From Amycolatopsis sp. 195334CR (GTDB taxonomy: Bacteria > Actinomycetota > Actinomycetes > Mycobacteriales > Pseudonocardiaceae), in assembly GCF_017309385.1 (NCBI RefSeq), contig NZ_JAFJMJ010000002.1, forward strand, positions 3,027,472-3,091,471: DNA of 64,000 nt, written 5' to 3'. The position numbers were made by a program, and so were the translations under genes. Below the pieces are notes generated by a model. That model saw only the letters and a program-made list of their open reading frames with translations, was not told where the DNA came from and made no database searches. Below are positions 26,365-34,443 of the stretch, one piece after another (within the stretch, counting starts at the first letter, position 1; every line of letters starts with the position of its first letter).

Positions 26365-27651
26365 AACCGGCACGCGCGCCTCGCGCCGCAGGTGCTCCGG
26401 CTCGGCGATGAACCGGGCACCGAGCACCGACAACAGGCACAGCAGCCCGCACACCAGCGCGATCGGCCAGGTCTGGCCACCGGAAGCGGTGCCGAGCGCG
26501 GCGGCGGCGAACGGGATGCAGCCGCCGACGATCGCGCCGGCGATCTCCCGGGTGAAGGTGACCCCGGTGTAGCGGAAGCCGACCGGGAACAGCTCGGACA
26601 TCATCGTCGCCTGCGAGGCCAGCGTCAGGTCGTTGCACAGCGTGTAGACCAGCACGAACGCCGCCCAGATCAGCACCGGCGTACCGGTGTCGAGCAGGAA
26701 GAAGAACGGGTAGAACAGCAGCGCCGCCGCGGTCGCGCCGGTCATCATCACCGGCCGTCGCCCGTACCGGTCGCACAGCAGGCCCGCGACCGGCACGGTG
26801 ACGATCTTGCACGCGTTCGCGATGACGATGCCGACCAGCCCGACCCAGGCCGCGGTGCCCACCTCGTCGGCCAGGTAGCTCAGCGCGTAGACCGAGGGCA
26901 GGTAGCTGATCACGTTGGGCGCGACGGAGATCAGCATGCCGGGCAGGATCTTGCGCCCGGAGGTGGCGAACAGCGCCCGCAGCGGCGCCCGCGTGCTGCG
27001 GCCCTCGTCCTTGGCGCGCTCGAACTCGGGGCTGTCCGGCACCTTGATCCGGACGATCACCCCGGCCACCCCGACCAGGCAGCTGAGCAGGAACGGGAGG
27101 CGCCAGCCGTAGGCTAGGAAGTCCTCTTCGGACATCAGCGCCGAGGTCAGGAAGAACACGCCGGTCGCCACCAGTGAACCGACCGCGTTGCCGAGCGTGG
27201 GCGCGCTCGCGTTCAGCCCGCGGGCCCGGGTTTCCGCGTGCTCGGCCGACAGCAGCATCGCCCCGGCGTACTCCCCGCCGGCACCGAGCCCCTGCACCAC
27301 GCGCAGCAGCACCAGCGCGATCGGCGCGAACACGCCGGCCGTGGCGTAGCTGGGCAGCACGCCGATCAGCGTCGAGGCCACGGCCATCAGCATGAGCGTG
27401 GCGAACAGCATCGTGCGGCGGCCGACGCGGTCGCCGAGGATGCCGATGATCACGCCGCCGACCGGCCGGGCGAAGAACCCGACGGCGAAGGTGGCCAGCG
27501 ACGACAGCGTCGCCGCCGCCGGATCACCGGCCGGGAAGAACACCTGCGGCAGCACGAGGGCGGCAGCCGTGCCGTAGAGGGAGAAGTCGTACCACTCGAG
27601 CGCCGTGCCCACCGTCGAACCGACCGTGGCGCGGCTGATGCGGGGTGCCAT
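26350..27651 (-). CDS. MFS transporter, metabolite:H+ symporter (MHS) type
   Basis: A 433-residue, 12-segment major-facilitator protein. ALEWYDFSLYGTAAALV in segment 1, FFARPVGGVIIGILGDRVGRRTML in loop 2-3 and RVVQGLGAGGEYAGAMLLSAEHA in segment 4 are typical of the shikimate/dicarboxylate/betaine symporters. It should bring in a small organic acid using protons. It may be read with the TetR operon downstream (32-base gap). It also diverges from the gene at 27753, where a repeated operator stands near its start, so either regulator may control it. Confidence 0.9.
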   Translation of the reverse strand: MAPRISRATVGSTVGTALEWYDFSLYGTAAALVLPQVFFPAGDPAAATLSSLATFAVGFFARPVGGVIIGILGDRVGRRTMLFATLMLMAVASTLIGVLPSYATAGVFAPIALVLLRVVQGLGAGGEYAGAMLLSAEHAETRARGLNASAPTLGNAVGSLVATGVFFLTSALMSEEDFLAYGWRLPFLLSCLVGVAGVIVRIKVPDSPEFERAKDEGRSTRAPLRALFATSGRKILPGMLISVAPNVISYLPSVYALSYLADEVGTAAWVGLVGIVIANACKIVTVPVAGLLCDRYGRRPVMMTGATAAALLFYPFFFLLDTGTPVLIWAAFVLVYTLCNDLTLASQATMMSELFPVGFRYTGVTFTREIAGAIVGGCIPFAAAALGTASGGQTWPIALVCGLLCLLSVLGARFIAEPEHLRREARVPVSISD

Positions 27652-27684
27652 CGCCGACCCTTCGTTGCGTCCGTCGAACGTCTA

Positions 27685-27698
27685 CATTAACGTTCATG
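27685..27698. promoter_or_regulatory. Operator copy 1 (CATTAACGTTCATG)
   Basis: First of two exact 14-base copies, located 34 bases upstream of the MFS start on its promoter side. The AACGTT centre is self-complementary, typical of LacI-type operators; the LacI gene at 29015 is the likely binder. Confidence 0.6.
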
Positions 27699-27752
27699 GT
27701 GGCGAGAGATTACGAGTTCCCTTTCGCTTAGGTCAAGAGACAAGGACCCGGT

Positions 27753-28667
27753 TTGACGACCATTAACGTTCATGAGACCGCCCTGGCGAAGTACAACCCG
27801 CTGTCCCGCGTGCTGTGCTTCGACACCTTCGACACCACCACGCACGGCTGGACCGAACTGCTCGGCAACTACGACGGCCGCGGCGACCTGGACACCGTCG
27901 ACGACCACATGCGCGACTTCCGCCCGCCGCAGCTGTCCTCGTGCTCCTTCTTCGACGTCGGCACGCACGGCACGATGAGCGGGAACTACGCGCTCAAGCT
28001 CGCGACGCGCGCCCACCCCGGCCACACCGCCACCGGCATCCGGCGGCTGACCATGGCCGGTCGCGGCCGGGTCCGCATCGAGACGCACTTCGCCTTCAAG
28101 GCCGAAGCCACCGTGGGCCACGAGGCGGCCGCGTCGGTGCCGTGGGACGGCAACCACCACCCGTCGGAGTCGCAGTTCGGCGCGTTCACCGTGGCCACCG
28201 ACATCTGCGCCGACGGCGGTCTGCGCTACCACAACGTCATCCGCTACCAGAACACCGATCTGGACGGCCGGATGACGCAGCGCTGGATGTACCCGGTGGT
28301 GCCCGAGCCGACGCCGCGCGACCACCAGGAGGGCAAGTTCTCGCTGCCCTACGCCGCCGACTTCACCGCACCGGACCCCGACGACTGGCGCACCGTCGGC
28401 GAACCGCTGGAGCTGTGCGTCAACGAGGTGCCCACCAAGATCAACTGGCACTACCTGCGGTGGGACATCGACACCGCCACGCGGTCCAATGTGGAGCTCC
28501 AGCTCAACGACCGGGTGGTGGACCTGCGCGAGGTGCCGGTGCCGCCGTACCCCGACCGCTACGCCACGCTCGACAACCTGCTCAACTTCTACTTCTCCGT
28601 CCGCACGCACCGCGGTGTGCGCAACTTCCTGTTCCTGGACTCGGTCCTGATCTCGGTGGATTGGTGA
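27753..28667 (+). CDS. Conserved protein of unknown function (DUF6772-like)
   Basis: A 304-residue soluble protein with many aromatic strands: VLCFDTFDTTTHGWTELLGNY, then YALKLATRAHPGHTATGIRR and VRIETHFAFKAEA. It ends with NFYFSVRTHRGVRNFLFLDSVLISVDW. It looks like a beta-sandwich of the carbohydrate-binding or laminin-G type. I believe it matches the uncharacterised family DUF6772, but this is from memory. The start is the TTG at 27753; no ATG fits. An operator copy lies within the first codons, so the start could be a little later. It is followed by a small unknown protein and a LacI regulator in one transcript. Confidence 0.6.
   Translation: MTTINVHETALAKYNPLSRVLCFDTFDTTTHGWTELLGNYDGRGDLDTVDDHMRDFRPPQLSSCSFFDVGTHGTMSGNYALKLATRAHPGHTATGIRRLTMAGRGRVRIETHFAFKAEATVGHEAAASVPWDGNHHPSESQFGAFTVATDICADGGLRYHNVIRYQNTDLDGRMTQRWMYPVVPEPTPRDHQEGKFSLPYAADFTAPDPDDWRTVGEPLELCVNEVPTKINWHYLRWDIDTATRSNVELQLNDRVVDLREVPVPPYPDRYATLDNLLNFYFSVRTHRGVRNFLFLDSVLISVDW
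27761..27774. promoter_or_regulatory. Operator copy 2 (CATTAACGTTCATG) over the start codons
   Basis: Exact second copy, 76 bases from the first, lying at codons 3-8 of the gene that starts at 27753. Two identical sites about seven helical turns apart would allow repression by looping. Confidence 0.6.
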
Positions 28668-28675
28668 GGCACGAC

Positions 28676-28999
28676 ATGCGCTCGACGATGACGGCGGTGC
28701 TGGAACGCAACACCGCGGTGCGGGAGGACTTCGCCACCGAACCGTACGAGCTGCCGTGGGCGGCCGAGGCGCGGTTCTTCGTGCAGGCGCTGGAGGTCGA
28801 CGGCGCGCTGGACTTCCGCACGCAGATCTCCCCGGACGGCCTGCACTGGTGCGATCTGGACGGGGAAACCCACCGGATCGACTCCCCCGGCCTGCTGACC
28901 TGGGCGGTGAGCGGGTTCGGGCAGTGGCTGCGGGTGCGGTGCGCCGTGGGTGCCGGCGCGTCCGGCAAACTGCGGATCTATCTTGTAGGCAAGGGTTGA
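28676..28999 (+). CDS. Small protein of unknown function
   Basis: A 107-residue protein with ARFFVQALEVDGALDFRTQISPDGLHWCDLDGETH, then LLTWAVSGFGQWLRVRCAVG, a pattern of beta strands as in small jelly-roll domains. I recognise no family. ATG 28676 is chosen with GGTGAGG as ribosome site; a GTG at 28664 overlapping the previous stop is the alternative. It lies between the unknown protein and the LacI gene and may form a complex with its left neighbour. Confidence 0.55.
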   Translation: MRSTMTAVLERNTAVREDFATEPYELPWAAEARFFVQALEVDGALDFRTQISPDGLHWCDLDGETHRIDSPGLLTWAVSGFGQWLRVRCAVGAGASGKLRIYLVGKG

Positions 29000-29014
29000 T
29001 CCGGAGGTCGGCTG

Positions 29015-30040
29015 GTGGTGCGCGCGCGGCGGGTCACGTTACGTGACGTGGCGGACAGGGTCGGCCTGTCCGCCAACACGGTGTCCCGGGCGCTGTCGGG
29101 CAAGGACCAGGTCAGCGAGAGCACGCGCGAGATGATCGTGGCGGAGGCCCGGCGGCTGGGGTACGTGCCCAACAACCACGCCCGGTCGCTGGTCTCCGGC
29201 ACCACGACGGTGCTCGCGCTGGTGATCACCAACCCGTCCAACCCGTTCTACGCCGCGCTGATCTCCGCGGTGGAGCGGCAGTGCCGCCTCGCCGGGTACT
29301 CGGTCCTGCTGCTGGTCACCGAGGAGAACGAGGACAACGAGGCCCGCGCGGTGCAGCAGCTGCTGCGGTTCGGCGTGGACGGGGTGCTGGCCGTGCCGAG
29401 CCAGCACCGGCCGGGCGTGTGGGCCGAGCTGTCCGAAGCCGGGCTGCCGGTGGTGCTGCTCAGCCGCGACATCCCGGAACTCGGCTTCGACTTCGTCGGC
29501 ACGGACGTGGAGCGGGCGGTCACCGACGCGGTGACGCGCGTGGCCGGGCCGGATCCGCGGCGGGCGTGGTTGTTCGAAGAGGACCTGGAGATCAGCACGG
29601 TCGCCGCGCGCACGGCCGCGTTCCGGCAGGCGCTCGGCGGGGATTCGCTGGTGCTGAAGGTGCCGGGCCACCGCACGCGCGACGCCACCCTGCCGTGGCG
29701 CCCGGACGACGCCTACCGGCTCGCGGCCGGCCTGATCACCCGCGAGCACCACCCGGAGCTGGTGGTCACCGGCAACGACTACTTCGCGCTCGGGGTGTAC
29801 AAGGCGGTCCGCGAGTGCGGGCTCACCGTCGGCGAGGACGTGCGGGTGCTGGGTTACGGCGACCACCCGTTCGCCGCCTACCTCGAACCGGGGCTGACCA
29901 CCATCCGGCTGCCCGCCGACGACGTCGGCACGACGGGCGTGGACCTGCTGGTGCGGCGGATCGCGGACCCGGACCGCCCGCGCGAGACGGTCCTGCTGAG
30001 CGCGACTCTGGTGGAACGCGGCTCCGCGACAGCTCAGTAG
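29015..30040 (+). CDS. LacI-family transcriptional regulator (second)
   Basis: A 341-residue LacI regulator. Residues 7-58 hold VTLRDVADRVGLSANTVSRALSGKDQVSESTR and the hinge LGYVPNNHARSL. The sugar-binding-like domain follows (ALVITNPSNPFYA, GVDGVLAVPSQ, PELVVTGNDYFALGVYKA, VLGYGDHPFAAY). GTG at 29015 has GGAGG seven bases upstream. It closes a three-gene unit whose promoter carries the duplicated 14-base operator, giving a simple autoregulated switch. The ligand is unknown. Confidence 0.92.
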   Translation: MVRARRVTLRDVADRVGLSANTVSRALSGKDQVSESTREMIVAEARRLGYVPNNHARSLVSGTTTVLALVITNPSNPFYAALISAVERQCRLAGYSVLLLVTEENEDNEARAVQQLLRFGVDGVLAVPSQHRPGVWAELSEAGLPVVLLSRDIPELGFDFVGTDVERAVTDAVTRVAGPDPRRAWLFEEDLEISTVAARTAAFRQALGGDSLVLKVPGHRTRDATLPWRPDDAYRLAAGLITREHHPELVVTGNDYFALGVYKAVRECGLTVGEDVRVLGYGDHPFAAYLEPGLTTIRLPADDVGTTGVDLLVRRIADPDRPRETVLLSATLVERGSATAQ

Positions 30041-30732
30041 AGTCTGCCGCTGCGGACCTCGAACCGCTGGTATTCCCCGATCTCGTCATCGACGTGGTGG
30101 AACGACTGGACGATCGCCGTGTCGCCGTGGATCTCGCGGACCACGACCGGCACGCCGACGTCGAGCGGGTAGGACGACTCCGGGAGCACGTCCTCCTTCG
30201 CCTCGAAGTACGGGACCTTGTCGATCAGCTGGTGCTCGTTGTGGTGCCGGTCGTACAGCACCACCTCGACCAGGCCGGGCTGCGGCTCGTCGTCGTACCA
30301 GCGGAGCGCGAGCGCGGGCACCAGGCACTGGTCCCCCACCGCGACCTTCGCCGCGACCAGATCCTCGAACGCGCTCCGGACCGCTCTCCGGCCCGCATAC
30401 CGGTTGTTCAGCTCGTTGGCCTCGACCGGGTGCGGCAGCACCTCCCGCACCACCACCCGGACCGGCGGCGCCGGTGTGCCGAAGCGCTCCTCGAACTCGG
30501 TCCGCACGCCGAGCACGATGTACTCGAAGCACATCGGCACCAGTTCCGGGAAGTCCAGCGCGTCGCGGCTCGTCCGGATCTTCTCGGGGATCGCGTCGAC
30601 CGCCTCGAACTCCGCGGCGGGCTCCAGGTCCAGCAGCGCGGTGGCCCCGCCCTTGCGCGAGTGCTTGGTCCCCACGTCGCCGCGGAGGTCGCGCAGGGGC
30701 AGCGCGTGCAGGACGTCGTCGAGGGAGATCAC
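30034..30732 (-). CDS. Protein of unknown function
   Basis: A 232-residue soluble protein, not recognised. It has no signal or membrane segment. Features are a basic patch TKHSRKGG near residue 22, VRVVVREVLPHPVEANELNNRYAGRRAV in the middle and a negatively charged C-terminal half (YDRHHNEHQLIDKVPYFEAKEDVL). The start is GTG at 30732. It overlaps the convergent LacI gene by seven bases and lies five bases after the thiolase-like gene, so it is probably the last gene of that minus-strand unit. Confidence 0.55.
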   Translation of the reverse strand: MISLDDVLHALPLRDLRGDVGTKHSRKGGATALLDLEPAAEFEAVDAIPEKIRTSRDALDFPELVPMCFEYIVLGVRTEFEERFGTPAPPVRVVVREVLPHPVEANELNNRYAGRRAVRSAFEDLVAAKVAVGDQCLVPALALRWYDDEPQPGLVEVVLYDRHHNEHQLIDKVPYFEAKEDVLPESSYPLDVGVPVVVREIHGDTAIVQSFHHVDDEIGEYQRFEVRSGRLY

Positions 30733-30736
30733 GCGA

Positions 30737-31855
30737 TCAGGTTAGGCGCAGGACGTGGACCAGGCACACCGCGCCCACACCGACCATGTGCGCCAGCCCC
30801 GTCCGCGCGCCGGGATGCTGACGCGGGCCCGCTTCGCCACGCAGCTGGGTGGTGATCTCGGCGATCTGGCCGACGCCGGTGGGGCCGATGGGATGGCCCA
30901 TGGACAGCAGCCCGCCGGAAGCGCTGACGGCGACGCGCCCGCCGATGTCGAACTCCCCCGCTTCCAGCGCGAAGACGGCCCGGCCCGGTTCGGCCAAGCC
31001 CATGGCTTCGACGTAGAGCAGTTCTTCGACGGTGAACGCGTCGTGGAGTTCGACGACGTCCAGGTCGGCCGCGGTGATACCCGCGTCGGAAAGAGCCTGT
31101 GCGGTGGTTTCGCGGGTGAGTGCGGCGTCGAAGTTCTCGCCGTCGTAGACGGTTTCCGAACGCGAGGCCGACGAGAGCACCGTGACCGCGCGAGACCGGT
31201 CCAGTCCGAGGCGGGCGATGGCGTCGTCGGAAGCCACGATCGCCGCGGCGGCGCCTTCGCCGACCGGACAGCACTGCAAGCGCGTGAGCGTCCCACTGAT
31301 CTGCGGCGGTGCCAGCACTTCGGCGAGCGTGCGGGCCTTGCGCCGTTGCGCGTTCGGGTTCAGCGCGCCGTTGCAGCTGTTCTTCACCGCCACGGCCGCG
31401 AGTTGCTCGGGCGTGACGCCGTGGTCGTGCTGGTACCGCGACGCCAGCAGCGCGAAGTGCGTGGCGGGTGCGACGCGGACCAGTTCGCGCACCCCGGCCG
31501 CCTTCTGCGGCAACAAGAAGTGCAGCGGCTTGTCGACGCCGACGGCGATCGCCACGTCGGCCAGTCCGGCGCCGACCTCGACGCAGGCCTGGCGGAAGGC
31601 GGTCGAGCCGGACGCCGAGGCGTTCTCCACCTGGGTCATCGGGATGCCGGTGGCGCCGAGGTGCCGGAACATCAAGCGGGACAAGCCCATTCCGGTCGTC
31701 GCGGTGCCGGTGTACGCGGTCTGCACCTGGCGCCACTGAAGTCCGGCGTCGGCGAGCGCGGCGCGGACGGCGTGCACGCCGAGCCGGGTGTAGGGGGTGT
31801 CGCTGAGGCGCTGGTACGGGTGCAGCCCGACGCCCACCACGTGCACCGGCCTCAT
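30737..31855 (-). CDS. Thiolase-like protein (lipid-transfer/Ltp2 type) lacking the nucleophilic Cys
   Basis: A 372-residue thiolase-fold protein. Features are MRPVHVVGVGLHPYQRL, VENASASGSTAFRQAC, CCPVGEGAAAAIVAS, VVELHDAFTVEELLYVEAMGL and GGLLSMGHPIGPTGV. In the segment where SCP-x thiolases keep the acyl-accepting Cys, this protein has Ser80, so it should not work as a normal thiolase. Its ATG overlaps the stop of a DUF35 gene. That pairing is known from the Ltp2-ChsH2 retro-aldolase of steroid side-chain breakdown, which also lacks that Cys. I infer an acyl-CoA aldolase or related lyase. Confidence 0.75.
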   Translation of the reverse strand: MRPVHVVGVGLHPYQRLSDTPYTRLGVHAVRAALADAGLQWRQVQTAYTGTATTGMGLSRLMFRHLGATGIPMTQVENASASGSTAFRQACVEVGAGLADVAIAVGVDKPLHFLLPQKAAGVRELVRVAPATHFALLASRYQHDHGVTPEQLAAVAVKNSCNGALNPNAQRRKARTLAEVLAPPQISGTLTRLQCCPVGEGAAAAIVASDDAIARLGLDRSRAVTVLSSASRSETVYDGENFDAALTRETTAQALSDAGITAADLDVVELHDAFTVEELLYVEAMGLAEPGRAVFALEAGEFDIGGRVAVSASGGLLSMGHPIGPTGVGQIAEITTQLRGEAGPRQHPGARTGLAHMVGVGAVCLVHVLRLT

Positions 31856-32139
31856 CCGAACACCTGCCCGTCGGCCGCGCGGACGACGTCCCCGATCCGC
31901 GGGCGGTCGGAGGACAGCACGGCCCGGATGAGCGGGCCGTCGTCGAGCTGGATCTCGGCGACGGTGCACGGCTTCTCACCGTGGACCCGCGCCAGCGCGT
32001 GGATCGTGCCGCGCGCGGTGATCTCCATGGGCCGCAACTGGTCCTCGGGCGCACCGCACGCCTCGCAGCCGATGGCCAGCGGCGGGAAGTAGACGCGCTC
32101 GCACCGGGCGCACCGGGTACCGGCCAGGGTCGCGTCCAT
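31852..32139 (-). CDS. DUF35 zinc-ribbon/OB-fold protein, partner of the thiolase-like protein
   Basis: A 95-residue protein with the rubredoxin-like ribbon Cys10-x2-Cys13 and Cys25-x2-Cys28, followed by the OB part (GTIHALARVHGEKPCTVAEIQLDDGPLIRAVL). DUF35 proteins bind and open access to thiolase-like partners. Here the stop overlaps the partner's ATG, so they should be made as a complex. It starts the minus-strand unit and diverges from a TetR gene across a palindromic site. Confidence 0.85.
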   Translation of the reverse strand: MDATLAGTRCARCERVYFPPLAIGCEACGAPEDQLRPMEITARGTIHALARVHGEKPCTVAEIQLDDGPLIRAVLSSDRPRIGDVVRAADGQVFG

Positions 32140-32156
32140 CGGGGTCCTCCCTGCCG

Positions 32157-32184
32157 AACTTACTTGTTAACCGCTTAGTAAGTT
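32157..32184. promoter_or_regulatory. Palindrome AACTTACT-N12-AGTAAGTT, probable TetR operator
   Basis: Perfect 8-bp arms in the 51-base gap between the DUF35 start (32139) and the TetR start (32191 or 32200). The placement would let one regulator control both directions. Confidence 0.65.
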
Positions 32185-32190
32185 AGTACG

Positions 32191-32931
32191 GTGAACCGCA
32201 TGGCGTCCAGCGCGAAGAAGCAGCGCACCCAGGAGGAACGCCGGTCCTCCGCCGAACGGGCCATGCTCGCCGCCGCCGTCCGGCTGTTCAGCAAACGAGG
32301 TGTCGAGCAAACGTCGATGGCCGACATCGGCGAGGAAGCCGGGTACAGCCGCGGGCTGGCCAACCACCACTTCGGCTCGCGGGCGGAACTGGTCGACCGC
32401 CTCGCACGGCGGTCGCAGGCCGACTTCGTGACCAGCCTCGGTGACGCCGGCGGGAACGAACTCCGCGAGCTGGCCGACCGGTTCAGCGCGGGCGAGCACA
32501 CCACCCAGGAACTCGTGGCCCGCCTGGATTCCCGGAAGCGGTCGCCGGTGCTGGAGGACGTGCGCGGCGCCGAACCGCGCGCGCTGGTGGCACTGGCCGA
32601 CGCCTACCTCGCCACCATCGGCGGCGGTTCGGAGGCCGTGCGGGCGTTCCTCGTCATGTGGGGCGCGTCCTTCCCCGAGGAAACCGCGCTGCGCCTGGTT
32701 TTCGCGGCCAACGACGCCCGGTTCCGGTTCAGCGTCGAAGACCTGGTGCGGCTCGGGCAGCGGAACGGGACGATCGTCCCGGAGGCCGATCCGGCGGGCA
32801 CCGCGACCGTCGTGGTCGGCCTGCTGCGCGGCATCTCGGCCCAGTACGCGGTCGACCCGGACGCCGTCGACCTCGCCGCGGCACGCCGCACCACCGCGCG
32901 CTTCCTGCGCGACACCCTGGCCCGCCCCTGA
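32191..32931 (+). CDS. TetR-family regulator of the acyl-CoA locus
   Basis: A regulator of up to 246 residues. RRSSAERAMLAAAVRLFSKRGVEQTSMADIGEEAGYSRGLANHHFGSRAELV is the DNA-binding domain. A helical ligand-binding domain follows. GTG at 32191 is given; ATG at 32200 is equally good. It diverges from DUF35/thiolase and precedes an acyl-CoA ligase, so an acyl-CoA ligand is likely, as for KstR- and FadR-type members. That ligand is inferred. Confidence 0.9.
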   Translation: MNRMASSAKKQRTQEERRSSAERAMLAAAVRLFSKRGVEQTSMADIGEEAGYSRGLANHHFGSRAELVDRLARRSQADFVTSLGDAGGNELRELADRFSAGEHTTQELVARLDSRKRSPVLEDVRGAEPRALVALADAYLATIGGGSEAVRAFLVMWGASFPEETALRLVFAANDARFRFSVEDLVRLGQRNGTIVPEADPAGTATVVVGLLRGISAQYAVDPDAVDLAAARRTTARFLRDTLARP

Positions 32932-32955
32932 CTCCCAGACGGCCCGGAGGCCCCG

Positions 32956-34443
32956 GTGGACGAACCCGGCAGCGGTACCCCGGAATTCTGGGCGCGGGAA
33001 CGACCGGACGCCCCGGCCGTGGTCCACGGCGAGGAGGTGCTGACCTACGGCGAGTGGAACGCGCGGGCGGACCGCGTCGCCGAAGGCCTGGCCGCGCTCG
33101 GGCTCGGCGCGGGCGACCGGCTCGGCATGCGGTTCACCCTGTGCCCGGAATGGTTCGTGCTCCAGCGCGCGGTGCAGAAGCTCGGCGTGGCGCAGGTGGC
33201 GGTGAGCTGGAAGCTGACCGACGGCGAAGTGGCCCACATCCTCCGCGACAGCGAAGCGAAAGGCCTGGCGCACAACGACAACGCGGACGTCGTGGTCATC
33301 GTCGGGTCGGCGAGCTCGCGGTATGAGGACCTGCTGGCCACCCCGATCCGCACGCCCCGGTTCGGCCGACTCCGCCCGGAACTGGTGCTCTACACCTCCG
33401 GGACCACCGGCGCGCCACGCGGAGTCCCGCCACCGGGCAAGCCCGCCGACGAGTTGCGCGCCCGGCGGTACAACGCGTCCGTCCGCGGTATCCCGCCCTA
33501 CCCCGACCACGCGATCACCCTGCTGGCGTTGCCGGTCCACCACGGCGCCGGTGTCGCGGCGGCGACCCGCACCTGCGCGGAAGGCGGCACGGTGGTCCTG
33601 CTGCCTTCCTATGACGCCGAGCGCGCGCTGGCGCTGATCGAACGGCATCGCGTGCAGATCTGGCCCACCGTGCCGACCATGCTGCTGCGCGTCCAGAAAC
33701 TGCCCGAGCCGGTGTTCGCGCGGTACGACCTGTCCTCGCTCACCGCGGTGACCGTCGGCGCCGCGCCCGTTCCGCAGTCGCTGAAGGAGTGGATCACCGA
33801 CCGGCTCGGTGGCGGCCTGCTGTGGGAGGGGTACGGCACCAGCGAAACCGGGATGATCTCCTACACCGCACCGGAATTCCAGCTGAGCAAACCGGGAACC
33901 AGCGGAATTCCCCATGACGGCGTCGAAATCGCCATCGTCGACGAGGACTGGAACCGCCTGCCCACCGGGCGGACCGGGGAGATCGCGGTCAGCACCCCGA
34001 TCGTGCTTCGCGGGTACCTCGGCGACGAAGACCTCGGGAGGGACGCGGTCCGCGACGGCTTCTTCCGCACCGGCGACGCGGGCCACCTCGACGAAGACGG
34101 TTTCCTGTACCTCACCGACCGGGTCAAGGACATGATCGTCGCCGGTGGCGTCAACCTCTACCCGGCCGAGATCGAGAAGGCGCTGCTCGCCCACCCCGCC
34201 GTGCTCGACGCGGCGGTGATCGGTGTTCCCCATGACGACTTCGGCGAGCAGCCGATGGCGTTCCTGGTCGCCGACGGGCTCGCCGAGGCCGATCTGGAGA
34301 CCTTTTTGGACAGTCGGCTGGCCGCGCACAAGCACCCGCGCCGGTACGCCTTCGTCGGTGCGCTCCCCCGCAACCCGATGGGCAAGGTGCTCAAGCACCG
34401 GCTCCGCGCCCCCTACTGGAAAGGACGTGAGCGCCGTGTCTGA
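32956..34443 (+). CDS. AMP-forming acyl-CoA synthetase
   Basis: A 495-residue ANL-family ligase. It has VLYTSGTTGAPRGV (phosphate loop, with Arg where Lys is normal), LLWEGYGTSETGMISYT (A5-like), GFFRTGDAGHLDEDGFLYLTDRVKDMIVAGGVNLYPAEIEKAL (A7-A8) and NPMGKVLKHRLR (A10 Lys). It activates a carboxylic acid as its CoA ester. It is a little short for the family. GTG at 32956 is the start. It lies 24 bases after the TetR gene and begins a three-gene unit with SDR and enoyl-CoA hydratase, a partial beta-oxidation module. Confidence 0.88.
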   Translation: MDEPGSGTPEFWARERPDAPAVVHGEEVLTYGEWNARADRVAEGLAALGLGAGDRLGMRFTLCPEWFVLQRAVQKLGVAQVAVSWKLTDGEVAHILRDSEAKGLAHNDNADVVVIVGSASSRYEDLLATPIRTPRFGRLRPELVLYTSGTTGAPRGVPPPGKPADELRARRYNASVRGIPPYPDHAITLLALPVHHGAGVAAATRTCAEGGTVVLLPSYDAERALALIERHRVQIWPTVPTMLLRVQKLPEPVFARYDLSSLTAVTVGAAPVPQSLKEWITDRLGGGLLWEGYGTSETGMISYTAPEFQLSKPGTSGIPHDGVEIAIVDEDWNRLPTGRTGEIAVSTPIVLRGYLGDEDLGRDAVRDGFFRTGDAGHLDEDGFLYLTDRVKDMIVAGGVNLYPAEIEKALLAHPAVLDAAVIGVPHDDFGEQPMAFLVADGLAEADLETFLDSRLAAHKHPRRYAFVGALPRNPMGKVLKHRLRAPYWKGRERRV

